Notes: generated by a model not told the origin, from the letters alone. Counted from the stretch's first letter, positions 1 through 7,516 are shown. The stretch is DNA of 11,669 bases from an uncultured Alphaproteobacteria bacterium (GCA_944391545.1 CALXTZ010000040.1:1-11669); one strand, 5' to 3'. Program-made: numbers and translations.

Positions 1-339
1 AATTTCATCACTGCCGCGCAGAACTTTGGAAAAGTTATTCGGAAAGATAACCATGGCTTTGATTTGATCATGCATCATGGCGTTAACCATTTCGGCTCGG
101 CTGGCAAAGCGCGTCACATCCAAGTAGGACGTATTTTCAAAGCTGGCGATTAAATCATTCATCTCTCCGGTATACCCTTCAATCAGCAGACCGGTTTTAA
201 TGTTATTGTTATCCAAGCTGATAGCAGTCGCAAAAATCAAAATTAAAATAAACGGCAAAATAAAAGCGATTAAAATACTGCTGGGATCGCGCATAATCTG
301 CAACGTTTCTTTTTTGACAAGAGACAGCATGATTTTCAT
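1..339 (-). CDS. ybhS: YbhS-like ABC-2 type permease, N-terminal part (cut by window edge)
   Basis: This is the first 113 codons of an integral-membrane permease that would form the channel of an ABC-2 exporter in the inner membrane. The start at 339 overlaps the stop of the ATPase gene by 4 nt (ATGA) and has AAGGAG seven bases upstream, so translational coupling is likely. The visible protein opens with a charged stretch carrying the family-typical KKETLQIMRDPSS, then one long hydrophobic segment (about residues 18-38, SILIAFILPFILILIFATAI), then a soluble extracytoplasmic region (LDNNNIKTGLLIEG onward). That arrangement, a first transmembrane helix followed by a large periplasmic loop, is how I remember E. 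coli YbhS, YbhR and YhhJ. The C-terminal transmembrane bundle is outside the window. A second permease (YbhR-like) would be expected further left, but this is inferred. Confidence 0.85.
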   Translation of the reverse strand, partial: MKIMLSLVKKETLQIMRDPSSILIAFILPFILILIFATAISLDNNNIKTGLLIEGYTGEMNDLIASFENTSYLDVTRFASRAEMVNAMMHDQIKAMVIFPNNFSKVLRGSDEI

Positions 340-2009
340 AGCTCGTCTCCTTTATCATATTCCAAAATCGTGCGGACGAAAGCATCTTCCATTGTCTCGC
401 CTTGTTTTTTGATTTGCATGGGAGAACCCGTTTGAATAGCTTGACCTTTGTAAATTAAGGCAATCCGGTCGCAATACTCGGCTTCGTCCATGAAGTGAGT
501 CGTGACCATGACCGTGACGCCTTTTTCCACCATGGCATTAATATGTTTCCAAAACTCGCGCCGGGTCAGCGGATCAACGCCGCTGGTCGGTTCGTCCAAA
601 AATAAGATAGACGGATTATGCATGATGGCACAGGCCAGTGCCAGCCGCTGTTTATAACCGAGCGGCAGATTGCCGGCTAAATCCGACAGATACGGCTTTA
701 AGTTAAACGTGTCGATCATTTGGCGGAGACGCTCTTGTTGGTCGGATCCGGTCAAGCCGTAAATGCCCGAGAAAAATTTTAAATTTTGCATGACGTTCAA
801 CGGGCTGAACAACGAGAACTTTTGTGCCATATAGCCCAGTTTGGAGCGAGCTTTTATCGGATCTTTACGCATATCAATGCCGGTAATGAACGCCCGTCCC
901 GATGTCGGTTTGGATAAGCCGCACATCATTTTGAACGACGTTGATTTTCCGGCGCCGTTGGGGCCCAAAAGCCCGAAAATTTCACCTTTTTGAATCTTAA
1001 ACGTGATGTCTTTGGCGGCTGTGAAAGAACCGTATTTTTTGGTTAAATGATCGGCCACAATGACGTCTTTATCATCGGTTGTCACTTCAATTTTGCCCGC
1101 GACATTCGATTCTCCCAACGGGATGCCGCCTAAAATATCGATGACCGCGTCTTCAAAGCGGGGCGTCGTCGGCTTTAAAATCTGTTTGTTCTGTTCAATC
1201 GTTTTTTTGTCTTTGATGACCGTCCGAACGGCGTCTCCCTGAATAACGGCGTCGATGACGGGCTCTTTCAGCAATGTGCGGAGCAGGGTGCGCGGTTCCG
1301 TATGCGGCTTTTTGGCTAAAAATACATGTCCTTTTTCTTTTTGAGTCAAAAGGCCGGGAAGGCCGTTGTACAGTAATTTCCCTTCGTTAAACAACAGAAC
1401 TTCATCAAATCCTTCGGCTTCATCCAAATAAGAGGTTGACCACAGGATGCTCATGCCGTCTTTGCTTAATTCGCGCACCATTTTCATTAATTCGCGCCGC
1501 GAGATCGGGTCAACACCGACGCCCGGTTCATCCAACAGTAAAAATTGCGGCGTTCCCAACAAAGCGCATGCCAGCCCCAGTTTTTGTTTCATTCCGCCGG
1601 ATAAGCGCCCGGCCAAACGCTTGGTAAACGGCGCCAGTCCCGTGAATTTCAACAGCATTTCGAAGGCTGCGTTTTTTTCGTGTTTTGACAGTCGTTTTAA
1701 ATCAGCATATAAATTTAAGTTTTCCAACACGCTTAAATCTTCATAAAGGCCGAATTTTTGCGGCATATAACCGATTTGTTTATGCAACTCATCTGTTTGC
1801 GTAACCGGATCCATTCCCAAAACGGAGATTTTGCCGCCTGTCGGCACCAATAATCCCAGTAATAAGCGAATAAACGTTGTTTTCCCGGCGCCGTCCGGCC
1901 CGGCTAATCCGACGATTTTTCCTTTGGGCAAAGCAACCGTTATCGAATCGAGGGCTGTATTATCCCCGAATTTTTTGGTTAAATTTGAAATTTGCGCGAC
2001 ATCCGACAT
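336..2009 (-). CDS. ybhF: YbhF-like double ABC transporter ATPase
   Basis: The 557-residue cytoplasmic protein carries two nucleotide-binding domains in one chain and would energise the adjacent permease and fusion protein as a drug or cation type exporter. Domain 1 has Walker A GPDGAGKT (37-44), signature LSGGM (136-140) and Walker B FLLLDEP (156-162). Domain 2 has Walker A GPNGAGKST (349-357), a deviant signature LPLGY (448-452), Walker B ILFLDEP (468-474) and H-loop TTHFMDEAE with His505. In domain 1 the H-loop histidine is replaced by Tyr194 (STSYLDEAE), so one composite ATP site should be canonical and the other degenerate. The linker (about 220-310) has no recognised domain. Length is close to E. 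coli YbhF as I remember it and lacks the fused membrane domain of RbbA. The ATG directly abuts the stop codon of the fusion-protein gene. Confidence 0.9.
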   Translation of the reverse strand: MSDVAQISNLTKKFGDNTALDSITVALPKGKIVGLAGPDGAGKTTFIRLLLGLLVPTGGKISVLGMDPVTQTDELHKQIGYMPQKFGLYEDLSVLENLNLYADLKRLSKHEKNAAFEMLLKFTGLAPFTKRLAGRLSGGMKQKLGLACALLGTPQFLLLDEPGVGVDPISRRELMKMVRELSKDGMSILWSTSYLDEAEGFDEVLLFNEGKLLYNGLPGLLTQKEKGHVFLAKKPHTEPRTLLRTLLKEPVIDAVIQGDAVRTVIKDKKTIEQNKQILKPTTPRFEDAVIDILGGIPLGESNVAGKIEVTTDDKDVIVADHLTKKYGSFTAAKDITFKIQKGEIFGLLGPNGAGKSTSFKMMCGLSKPTSGRAFITGIDMRKDPIKARSKLGYMAQKFSLFSPLNVMQNLKFFSGIYGLTGSDQQERLRQMIDTFNLKPYLSDLAGNLPLGYKQRLALACAIMHNPSILFLDEPTSGVDPLTRREFWKHINAMVEKGVTVMVTTHFMDEAEYCDRIALIYKGQAIQTGSPMQIKKQGETMEDAFVRTILEYDKGDEL

Positions 2010-2864
2010 TTATTTGACTTTGATTGTGATGGGCATGCCTTGTTTTAAAAAATCGTCTGCATCGTCAATGATAATGCGCGTGCGATAAACCAAGTCCGTC
2101 CGCAGCGTTGTCGTTTCGATGTTTTTCGGCGTGAATTCGGCTTGAGGAGAAATAAACCCGACATGTCCGTGATAAACTTTGTCGGTCGAATCGGTTATGA
2201 TTTCAACGGGTGTTCCGATTTTGAATTTGCCCAAGTCTGTTTCCTGAATATACGCTCTTGCCCACATTTCTTCATTTAAAGACAGCGTGTAAACGGCAGA
2301 CCCGGCACTGATCATTGAGCCCGGTTCTTGAATGCGAACCAACATAACGCCGTTGCTGGGCGCGTATAATTTGGTGTCGTCATAAGCCGTTTGTGCTTCC
2401 GCGACGACCGATTCCATGTAGGCGACATTTGAAACAGCTTCATCCCGCGCCGCTAAAATGTTGTCGCATTCCTGTTGCGAAATGGTGTCCGTTTTGCATA
2501 ATTCGATGTTGCGTTTATACCGCCGTTCGGCATTATGCATTTGAACTTTGGCTTGTTCAAGCCGGGCCTTTGCCTGATTGAGTTTATTCAGAATCGGAAT
2601 ATCATCCAAGCAAGCCACCAAATCACCGGCGTGAATGACATTTCCTTCTTCGAACAACATGTTTTTCAACCGTCCGTCCACGCGAAAAGCCAGATTAACC
2701 TGGCGGATGTCCACATTGCCGTAAAGCGTGACTTGATCGGAGGAATCCGTTTGATGAAAATAACTCCACCCCGCTACGCCGGCGGCACCTAATACGATCC
2801 AAAAGAGAACCCGGCCTATTTTGGATTTGCTTGTTTTTTCTTTTAATTGTTTTGTTTTTGCCAT
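2010..2864 (-). CDS. ybhG: YbhG-like HlyD-family periplasmic membrane fusion protein
   Basis: The 284-residue protein is anchored in the inner membrane by one hydrophobic segment (about 18-34) after a lysine-rich cytoplasmic tail, and extends into the periplasm. The fold order is visible: first half of the biotinyl/lipoyl-like domain (about 45-90, YGNVDIRQVNLAF...GNVIHAGDLVACLD), an alpha-helical hairpin (about 92-162, Ala/Gln/Glu-rich), second lipoyl half (about 165-192, LYAPSNGVMLVRI...PGSMISAGSAVYTL), then a beta-barrel domain to the C-terminus ending in GMPITIKVK. In the HlyD/YbhG family such proteins couple an inner-membrane pump to an outer-membrane channel. No outer-membrane partner is in this window. 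The start at 2864 is supported by AAAAGGGG six bases upstream. The TAA stop is immediately followed by the ATG of the ATPase gene. Confidence 0.88.
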   Translation of the reverse strand: MAKTKQLKEKTSKSKIGRVLFWIVLGAAGVAGWSYFHQTDSSDQVTLYGNVDIRQVNLAFRVDGRLKNMLFEEGNVIHAGDLVACLDDIPILNKLNQAKARLEQAKVQMHNAERRYKRNIELCKTDTISQQECDNILAARDEAVSNVAYMESVVAEAQTAYDDTKLYAPSNGVMLVRIQEPGSMISAGSAVYTLSLNEEMWARAYIQETDLGKFKIGTPVEIITDSTDKVYHGHVGFISPQAEFTPKNIETTTLRTDLVYRTRIIIDDADDFLKQGMPITIKVK

Positions 2865-2887
2865 GATTAACCCCTTTTCGGAGATTA

Positions 2888-2917
2888 ATCATAGCATCGA
2901 AAGAATTGAAAATTCAA
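2888..2917 (-). promoter_or_regulatory. Predicted promoter of the efflux operon
   Basis: On the minus strand TTGAAT (2912-2917) and TATGAT (2888-2893) are separated by 18 bases, just upstream of the fusion-protein start. The -35 box contains the TGA stop codon of the 58-aa small gene, so the operon may be transcribed both from here and by read-through from the small gene. This is motif matching by eye only. Confidence 0.5.
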
Positions 2918-3090
2918 GCAGATAGTTTCGTCGAATATTTCTTTTCCAAATTTTTTAAAATATCCAGATGAATGTCTACCATTGAAAGCCAAGTTAACTT
3001 TTGATCCGGGTAATATGTTTGAATAAGCTTGATGAAATCCTCCGTTAATTGATTAATCTTTTGTTCCTTTTCAATGAGTTGTTTGTTCAT
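2914..3090 (-). CDS. Small hypothetical protein, 58 aa, upstream of the efflux operon
   Basis: An uninterrupted 58-codon frame begins MNKQLIEKEQKINQLTED and ends KKYSTKLSA. It is preceded by AAGGAGG with nine bases to the ATG, one of the best ribosome sites in the window, which is the main argument that it is expressed. The protein is hydrophilic, predicted mostly helical (KEQKINQLTEDFIKLIQTYY and VDIHLDILKNLEKKY), with one tryptophan and no signal peptide, membrane segment or cysteine. It lies on the same strand as the YbhG-like gene 49 nt downstream and may share its transcript. I do not recognise the family. It could be a lineage-specific small protein or a translated leader, and nothing visible indicates its activity. 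Confidence 0.55.
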   Translation of the reverse strand: MNKQLIEKEQKINQLTEDFIKLIQTYYPDQKLTWLSMVDIHLDILKNLEKKYSTKLSA

Positions 3091-3130
3091 TTTTCAGTTC
3101 CTCCTTTTCTTTCGTCTAAAAATATATTAC

Positions 3131-3158
3131 ACTTTACAGAGATTATTTTTAAAATCAA
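3131..3158 (-). promoter_or_regulatory. Possible promoter of the 58-aa small gene
   Basis: Minus-strand TTGATT (3153-3158) and TAAAGT (3131-3136) are spaced by 16 bases, followed by an AT-rich stretch and then the strong ribosome site of the small gene. The -10 match is only four of six, so this is tentative. Confidence 0.35.
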
Positions 3159-3249
3159 TAAATCATAGGTTGTAAAAAATGAAAATGATTTCATAAATTC
3201 GTCGGAACATGAAAAAGACCATGAAAAAAATATGTTGATTGCTCCGGAA

Positions 3250-3278
3250 TTGACTTTAAAAGGGTATTTATGATACAA
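3250..3278 (+). promoter_or_regulatory. Possible promoter of the alpha/beta hydrolase gene
   Basis: TTGACT at 3250-3255 is the same -35 sequence seen upstream of the two accessory genes. The -10 is unclear: ATACAA or GATACA (3272-3278) at 16-17 bp spacing is poor, and TATGAT (3269-3274) is better in sequence but only 13 bp away. The interval ends 21 bases before the start codon. Transcription probably begins here, but the exact -10 is uncertain. Confidence 0.4.
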
Positions 3279-3299
3279 GATAAATAAAAGAGGAAAACC

Positions 3300-4112
3300 A
3301 TGAAGCGGCGAACGAAAAAGAAAATAAAATACGGTATCGGATTTTTGATTTTCATTTTAACGATTTATTTGTCCGGTCTGTATTTGATCCAAGATTATTT
3401 TATTTTCTATCCGGACAGAGATTATCAAAGTCCCTCGGATATCGGATGGACGCAGTATCGGGAGCATCCTTTGACAATGAAAGACGGAACGCGGATTATG
3501 ACATGGTATGCTCAAGGCGACCCGCAAAAACCGGCTGTTTTGTATTTTCACGGCAATGCGTCTCAAAATGCGGTTTTCGCGCCCTATTTAAAAGCGTATT
3601 TGGATAAAGGATATACGATTTTAATTCCCGAATATCGCGGATTTGGCAATACGCCGGGTAAAACAACCGAAGAAAATATGTTTTCCGATGCGATTGAAGC
3701 ATATGATTTTTTGAAAGACGAAGGCTATTCTCCGATTATCGTTCACGGATTTTCTTTCGGATGTGCGGTCGCTTTGGGATTGACGCAAAACAGAATGCCG
3801 GACGGGCTTGTGCTGGAAGCGCCGTTTGCCTCGTTGAAACAGATGGTGGCGGAAACAAAACTGCCCTTGGCCACGTTTGTGTTAAAAGCGCCGTTCGAGT
3901 CGGATGCGTATATTCAAAAAGTAACGTCTCCGTTGTTGATTTTGCACGGGACGCAGGATAAAACAATTCCGTTTCACCATTCTCAAAAATTGTTTTCTCT
4001 GGCCAAGTCGCCGGATAAAACATTTTTAATGATTGCGGACGGAACGCACTTTCTTTATAAAAAAGGATCGCCGGATTTAATTGCTGATTGGATTGCCAGA
4101 CGGTTTAACTGA
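3300..4112 (+). CDS. Membrane-anchored alpha/beta hydrolase (Bem46/ABHD13-like)
   Basis: The 270-residue serine hydrolase has a lysine/arginine-rich N-terminus (KRRTKKKIK) and one hydrophobic segment (about 12-32), so it is probably tethered to the inner membrane with the catalytic domain in the periplasm. The alpha/beta hydrolase fold is clear: oxyanion-region motif HGNAS (84-88), YRGFG (112-116), nucleophile elbow GFSFG with Ser152, acid Asp220 in GTQDKTIP and His250 in DGTH. All three catalytic residues are present at family-typical spacing. This organisation matches the Bem46/ABHD13/YfhR group, whose physiological substrates are mostly unknown, so esterase, thioesterase or peptidase activity cannot be told apart. 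The start is supported by AGAGG six bases upstream. The stop overlaps the end of the convergent gene by 8 nt. Confidence 0.88.
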   Translation: MKRRTKKKIKYGIGFLIFILTIYLSGLYLIQDYFIFYPDRDYQSPSDIGWTQYREHPLTMKDGTRIMTWYAQGDPQKPAVLYFHGNASQNAVFAPYLKAYLDKGYTILIPEYRGFGNTPGKTTEENMFSDAIEAYDFLKDEGYSPIIVHGFSFGCAVALGLTQNRMPDGLVLEAPFASLKQMVAETKLPLATFVLKAPFESDAYIQKVTSPLLILHGTQDKTIPFHHSQKLFSLAKSPDKTFLMIADGTHFLYKKGSPDLIADWIARRFN

Positions 4113-4566
4113 AACGCGGCGGACGGCCTTTGAGGGCATCTTGCTGCCACTTTTCCCGCAACGTCAGGCGATAGGCTTCAAAAACGGGCAGTTCTTTATG
4201 AGCGCTTCCGTTATAAAAGTTAATTTCCGTCGAAAGCGGCGGCAAAATACTTAAAACGTCCGTTAAATGAGAGGCCAGCGTCGCCTCCGAAAGATGAACT
4301 TTTTGAAAACGTCTGGTATATTCGTTTGTGTATTCAAAAAATAAGTGTATCAGCCAGACCAGATGTTCCGGCCGTTTCATAGCCCATTTAACACACGGAT
4401 GGTGTCGGTAAGCCGGTCGGTAAAGAGCCGGTGTTTCATCATGATAAGTTATTCGCAGAACCGTTGAAATGATTTGTGCGGTTTCTATCGTCATTTTATT
4501 GAGACGCACATTATCTAAAGCGCGTGCACAATCAGCCGGGTTTTTGTGTGTGACGAATATGTTCAT
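4105..4566 (-). CDS. Conserved phage-type hypothetical protein, 153 aa
   Basis: The 153-residue soluble protein belongs to a small family I associate with tailed-phage genomes (notably T4-like phages), recognised by a conserved block near the N-terminus (MNIFV..., then KMTIETAQIIST at 24-35), an HHPCVKWA block (55-62), an EYTxEYTRRFxKVH block (78-91) and a proline-rich end GRPPRF. His55, His56, Cys58, Glu78 and His91 are plausible functional residues, but I know of no established activity and assign none. There is no signal peptide or membrane segment. The gene stands alone between a hydrolase and valS with no other phage genes nearby, suggesting an old acquisition. No Shine-Dalgarno precedes the ATG at 4566, and a possible -10 ends only six bases before it, compatible with a leaderless transcript. 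Confidence 0.75.
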   Translation of the reverse strand: MNIFVTHKNPADCARALDNVRLNKMTIETAQIISTVLRITYHDETPALYRPAYRHHPCVKWAMKRPEHLVWLIHLFFEYTNEYTRRFQKVHLSEATLASHLTDVLSILPPLSTEINFYNGSAHKELPVFEAYRLTLREKWQQDALKGRPPRFS

Positions 4567-4572
4567 TTTAAA

Positions 4573-4601
4573 AAAATAGGATGCCGTTTTAAAAAAAGCA
4601 A
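4573..4601 (-). promoter_or_regulatory. Weak promoter candidate giving a leaderless mRNA
   Basis: Minus-strand TTGCTT (4596-4601) and TATTTT (4573-4578) are 17 bases apart. The -10 ends six bases before the ATG at 4566, which would place transcription start at or next to the start codon and fits the missing ribosome site. The -35 match is weak and the region is A/T-rich, so chance is possible. Confidence 0.3.
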
Positions 4602-4642
4602 AGCATAAAATTTTTCTTTCAGTGCGTTTTCGAAAAAAGGAC

Positions 4643-4670
4643 TTGAAAGCGTTCGGTTTTATGGTAAAAT
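4643..4670 (+). promoter_or_regulatory. Predicted valS promoter
   Basis: TTGAAA (4643-4648) and TAAAAT (4665-4670) are separated by 16 bases and end 36 bases before the valS start codon. Both hexamers match five of six consensus positions. There is no T-box or other leader structure between the promoter and the ribosome site, so control by uncharged tRNA is not suggested. Confidence 0.6.
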
Positions 4671-4706
4671 ACAGCTTCTTTGTGAGTTTTAAAATAGAGG
4701 ATTATT

Positions 4707-7319
4707 ATGACGGCGTATAAAGAAACACGAAAATTGGATGATAAATATAATGCATCCGATATTGAAAGCAGATGTTTGGCTTTTTGGGAAAAGGACAATA
4801 CTTATCGCTTTGACAAAACGGCGAGCAGAGAAAATACGTACGTCGTCGATACGCCGCCGCCGACCGTATCCGGATCTTTGCATGTCGGCCATATCATGAG
4901 CTATACGCAAACCGACGTTAAAGTGCGTTATCAACGGATGAAAGGTAAGTCTGTTTTTTACCCGATCGGGTGGGACGATAACGGATTACCGACGGAACGA
5001 CGGGTTCAAAACTATTTTAACATCGCGTGCAATCCGAATTTGCCGTATGATCCGAATTTTAAACCGGTTCATGATCCGAAAAATGACGGCAAACGTGTGG
5101 AAGTGTCGCGTAAAAACTTTATTGAAGCTTGTGAAATTTTAACGACGGAAGATGAAAAGGCTTTTGAAGATATTTTCCGCCAAATCGGTCATTCTTATGA
5201 TTGGGATTTGAAGTATACGACAATCAGCCCGCTGGCGATTAAAGTGTCTCAAGACTCTTTTTTGGATTTGGTGGAAAAGGGCATTGCCTGTTCCGTGGAA
5301 GCGCCGACCATGTGGGATGTGACTTTCCAGTCGGCTGTGGCTCAGGCGGAAATCGAAGATCGGGAAGTGGACGGTTTCTTCCATGACATTCAATTCGGTG
5401 TCGAGGGTGAACCGGACGTTCATTTTACGATTGCGACGACGCGGCCTGAATTTTTGCCGGCTTGTATTGCCGTTGTGGCGCATCCGGATGATGAAAGATA
5501 TCAAAAATACTTTGGTAAAAAAGCAATTGTGCCGTTGTTTGACATTCCTGTTCCGATTGTGCCGTCCGAACATGCCGAAATGGATAAAGGAACCGGTATC
5601 ATGATGGTTTGTACGTTCGGGGATGCGGCTGACGTGGCATGGTGGAAACAGTCCGGATTGCCGATTAAACAGATTGTCGGCTTGGACGGGCGGATTTTAC
5701 CCAATGAATACGGTGTCGAACCGTTTGTGAGTTTGAATCCGCAAAAGGCAGCTGCTTATTATAATCAAATCACGGGATTGAAAATGAAAGAAGCGCGGGC
5801 GCAAATCGTTGAATTTTTGCGTGAAAGCGGTGATTTGTTGGCGGAACCGAAGCCGATTAAACATCCTGTGAAGTTCTATGAAAAAGGGACGTTGCCGTTG
5901 GAATTCGTTTCCAGCCGCCAATGGTTCATTAAGATTTTGGACTACAAAAAAGAATTGGTGGATGCCGGCCGAGAAATCAAATGGTTCCCCGGCCACATGC
6001 AAACGCGGTATGAAACATGGGTAGACGGTTTGAACCAAGATTGGTGTATTTCGCGTCAACGGTTCTTCGGCGTGCCTTTCCCGATTTGGTACAAACTGGA
6101 TGAAAACGGTCTGATTAATTATAATGAGCCGATTTTTGCAACGCGTGACCAATTGCCGGTTGATCCGATGACGGATGCGCCGGCCGGGTATACGGAAGAA
6201 ATGCGCGGAAAACCGAACGGTTTCGTGGGTGAAAAAGACATTATGGATACGTGGGCGACATCTTCGTTGACGCCGCAGATTGCGATGGCTTTTGCACCTG
6301 AAGGGCATCATTTGTCTTTACCGTTTGACGTGCGGCCGCAAGCGCATGATATTATTCGCACGTGGGCTTTTTATACGATTATGAAAGCATGGGCGCATGA
6401 CAAGACGATTCCGTGGAAAGAAGCGCACATCAGCGGATTCGTGTTGGATCCGGATCGCAAAAAGATGAGCAAGTCCAAAGGAAACGTTGTCACGCCGATG
6501 TATTTGTTGGAAAAATATTCATCGGATGCGGTGCGGTATTGGGCGGCTCGCGCCAAACTCGGCATTGACATTGCGTTTGAAGAACAAATCATGGAACAAG
6601 GGAAAAAGCTGACCATGAAAATGTTCAATGCCAGCAAATTCGTGTACATGATGGTTCAAAATGCGGGAATTGATTTAAACGCCGATTATCCCAAAATGAT
6701 TTCCAATCCGTTGGATAAAGCATGGATTTCCAAGTTAATGGAAACGGTAAAAGCTTCGGTTAAGGCTTTTGAAGCGAATGATTACTCTTTCGCATTGGAA
6801 ATGACGGAAAAATGTTTCTGGGATTTCTGTGACAACTATTTGGAAATCGTCAAAGGCCGTGCTTACAGTGATGATGCGGTTTCGGCGGTGTCGAGTTTGA
6901 TGCTGACGATTGATACGTTTGCGAAACTGTTTGCGCCGTTTACGCCATTTATGGCCGAAGAAATTTATGCGACTCGTCCGTGGGGCACAGATGAAAAGTC
7001 GGTTCATGTAACGGCTTTCCCGGCGGTTTCGGACTATGAAACGATTGCCGGCAATCCGGATTTGTATGACAAAACGGTTGCTTTGGTGGAAATGGTGCGT
7101 AAAGCTAAAGCCGAAGAAAAACGGTCTTTGCGAACACCGGTTGTCGCTTTGACGGTTTCCGCCAACGAAAAAACGATTGCTTTGCTGGAACAATCGTTGA
7201 GCGATATTGAAAATGCGTTGAACGTGAAAGATCATAACGTGACATTAGAAGCGCATTCCGACGAAATGGCCGTGACAAATTGCGTGTTGGGTGAAGACGA
7301 AAAGAAAGTCAAGGCTTAA
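4707..7319 (+). CDS. valS: Valyl-tRNA synthetase, archaeal/rickettsial type
   Basis: The 870-residue class Ia synthetase charges tRNA-Val with valine in the cytoplasm. The Rossmann motifs are intact: HVGH (59-62, the HIGH box, preceded by PPPTVSGSL) and KMSKS (586-590). The inserted editing domain, which removes mischarged threonine, shows TTRPE (244-248) and a GTG strand (295-297). DWCISRQRFFG (445-455) is the class Ia block before the second half of the active site, and the anticodon-binding helical domain follows from about 640. GWDDNGLPTERRVQ replaces the GTDHAGIATQ of E. coli-type ValRS, and the chain is shorter with little of the usual C-terminal coiled coil, placing it in the archaeal-like group known from Rickettsia and Actinobacteria. 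The start is supported by AGAGG six bases upstream. It is monocistronic, with its own terminator. Confidence 0.96.
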   Translation: MTAYKETRKLDDKYNASDIESRCLAFWEKDNTYRFDKTASRENTYVVDTPPPTVSGSLHVGHIMSYTQTDVKVRYQRMKGKSVFYPIGWDDNGLPTERRVQNYFNIACNPNLPYDPNFKPVHDPKNDGKRVEVSRKNFIEACEILTTEDEKAFEDIFRQIGHSYDWDLKYTTISPLAIKVSQDSFLDLVEKGIACSVEAPTMWDVTFQSAVAQAEIEDREVDGFFHDIQFGVEGEPDVHFTIATTRPEFLPACIAVVAHPDDERYQKYFGKKAIVPLFDIPVPIVPSEHAEMDKGTGIMMVCTFGDAADVAWWKQSGLPIKQIVGLDGRILPNEYGVEPFVSLNPQKAAAYYNQITGLKMKEARAQIVEFLRESGDLLAEPKPIKHPVKFYEKGTLPLEFVSSRQWFIKILDYKKELVDAGREIKWFPGHMQTRYETWVDGLNQDWCISRQRFFGVPFPIWYKLDENGLINYNEPIFATRDQLPVDPMTDAPAGYTEEMRGKPNGFVGEKDIMDTWATSSLTPQIAMAFAPEGHHLSLPFDVRPQAHDIIRTWAFYTIMKAWAHDKTIPWKEAHISGFVLDPDRKKMSKSKGNVVTPMYLLEKYSSDAVRYWAARAKLGIDIAFEEQIMEQGKKLTMKMFNASKFVYMMVQNAGIDLNADYPKMISNPLDKAWISKLMETVKASVKAFEANDYSFALEMTEKCFWDFCDNYLEIVKGRAYSDDAVSAVSSLMLTIDTFAKLFAPFTPFMAEEIYATRPWGTDEKSVHVTAFPAVSDYETIAGNPDLYDKTVALVEMVRKAKAEEKRSLRTPVVALTVSANEKTIALLEQSLSDIENALNVKDHNVTLEAHSDEMAVTNCVLGEDEKKVKA

Positions 7320-7340
7320 ATTAAAAGGTTTTGCTTTAAT

Positions 7341-7373
7341 AAAGAGGCACTCTGATATCGGGGTGCCTCTTTT
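7341..7373 (+). terminator. Intrinsic terminator of valS
   Basis: A stem GAGGCACTC (7344-7352) pairs with GGGTGCCTC (7361-7369) through one T-G wobble, extended by AAA/TTT, with an 8-base loop and a short T run. It closes the valS unit and insulates the accessory region downstream. Confidence 0.85.
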
Positions 7374-7429
7374 GTTAACCGTCCTATTTTGTAGAATGCA
7401 TTACATCCGTCATATTTCATAAAAAAGCG

Positions 7430-7460
7430 TTGACTCTGGGGGGGGGGGGTATGATATAAT
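7430..7460 (+). promoter_or_regulatory. Putative phase-variable promoter of the 223-aa gene
   Basis: TTGACT (7430-7435, five of six consensus) and TATAAT (7455-7460, perfect) are 19 bases apart, and 12 of those 19 bases are a pure guanine run. The optimal 17-bp spacing would need ten guanines. A second -10-like box, TATGAT (7450-7455), sits 14 bp from the same -35 and would reach 17 bp with fifteen guanines. Predicted start is near 7467, about 50 bases ahead of the ATG. Homopolymers between the -35 and -10 are established phase-variation switches, for example the poly-G at Neisseria porA and the poly-C at Bordetella fim genes. Function here is inferred. Confidence 0.75.
7438..7449 (+). repeat. 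Homopolymeric tract G12
   Basis: Twelve consecutive guanines, with no interruption, lie in the promoter spacer. The frame of the downstream gene is closed by TAG at 7511-7513, so the tract lies outside any reading frame of that gene and could act only on transcription. The exact count in a consensus assembly may be unreliable. Confidence 0.97.
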
Positions 7461-7516
7461 AAATAATGGAAGCTGAAAAGTTTCTTGTTTTAACAGTCTT
7501 GGAAAGGAGTTAGAAG

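Noticed and set aside
3087..3278. Minus-strand 63-codon frame upstream of the hydrolase
   Set aside because: It covers an AT-rich intergenic region, has no ribosome site at its start, and its end contains the ribosome site of the better supported 58-aa gene in another frame.
5697..6311. Long minus-strand open frame of 204 codons within valS
   Set aside because: It lies entirely antisense to an unambiguous synthetase gene, has no ribosome site, and its Arg/Phe/His-rich translation is a codon-bias shadow. The other antisense frames in valS and the autotransporter are rejected for the same reason.
7395..7402. Palindrome AATGCATT upstream of the first G tract as an operator
   Set aside because: It is only 8 bp and 27 bases from the -35, and such palindromes are expected by chance in this AT-rich sequence.
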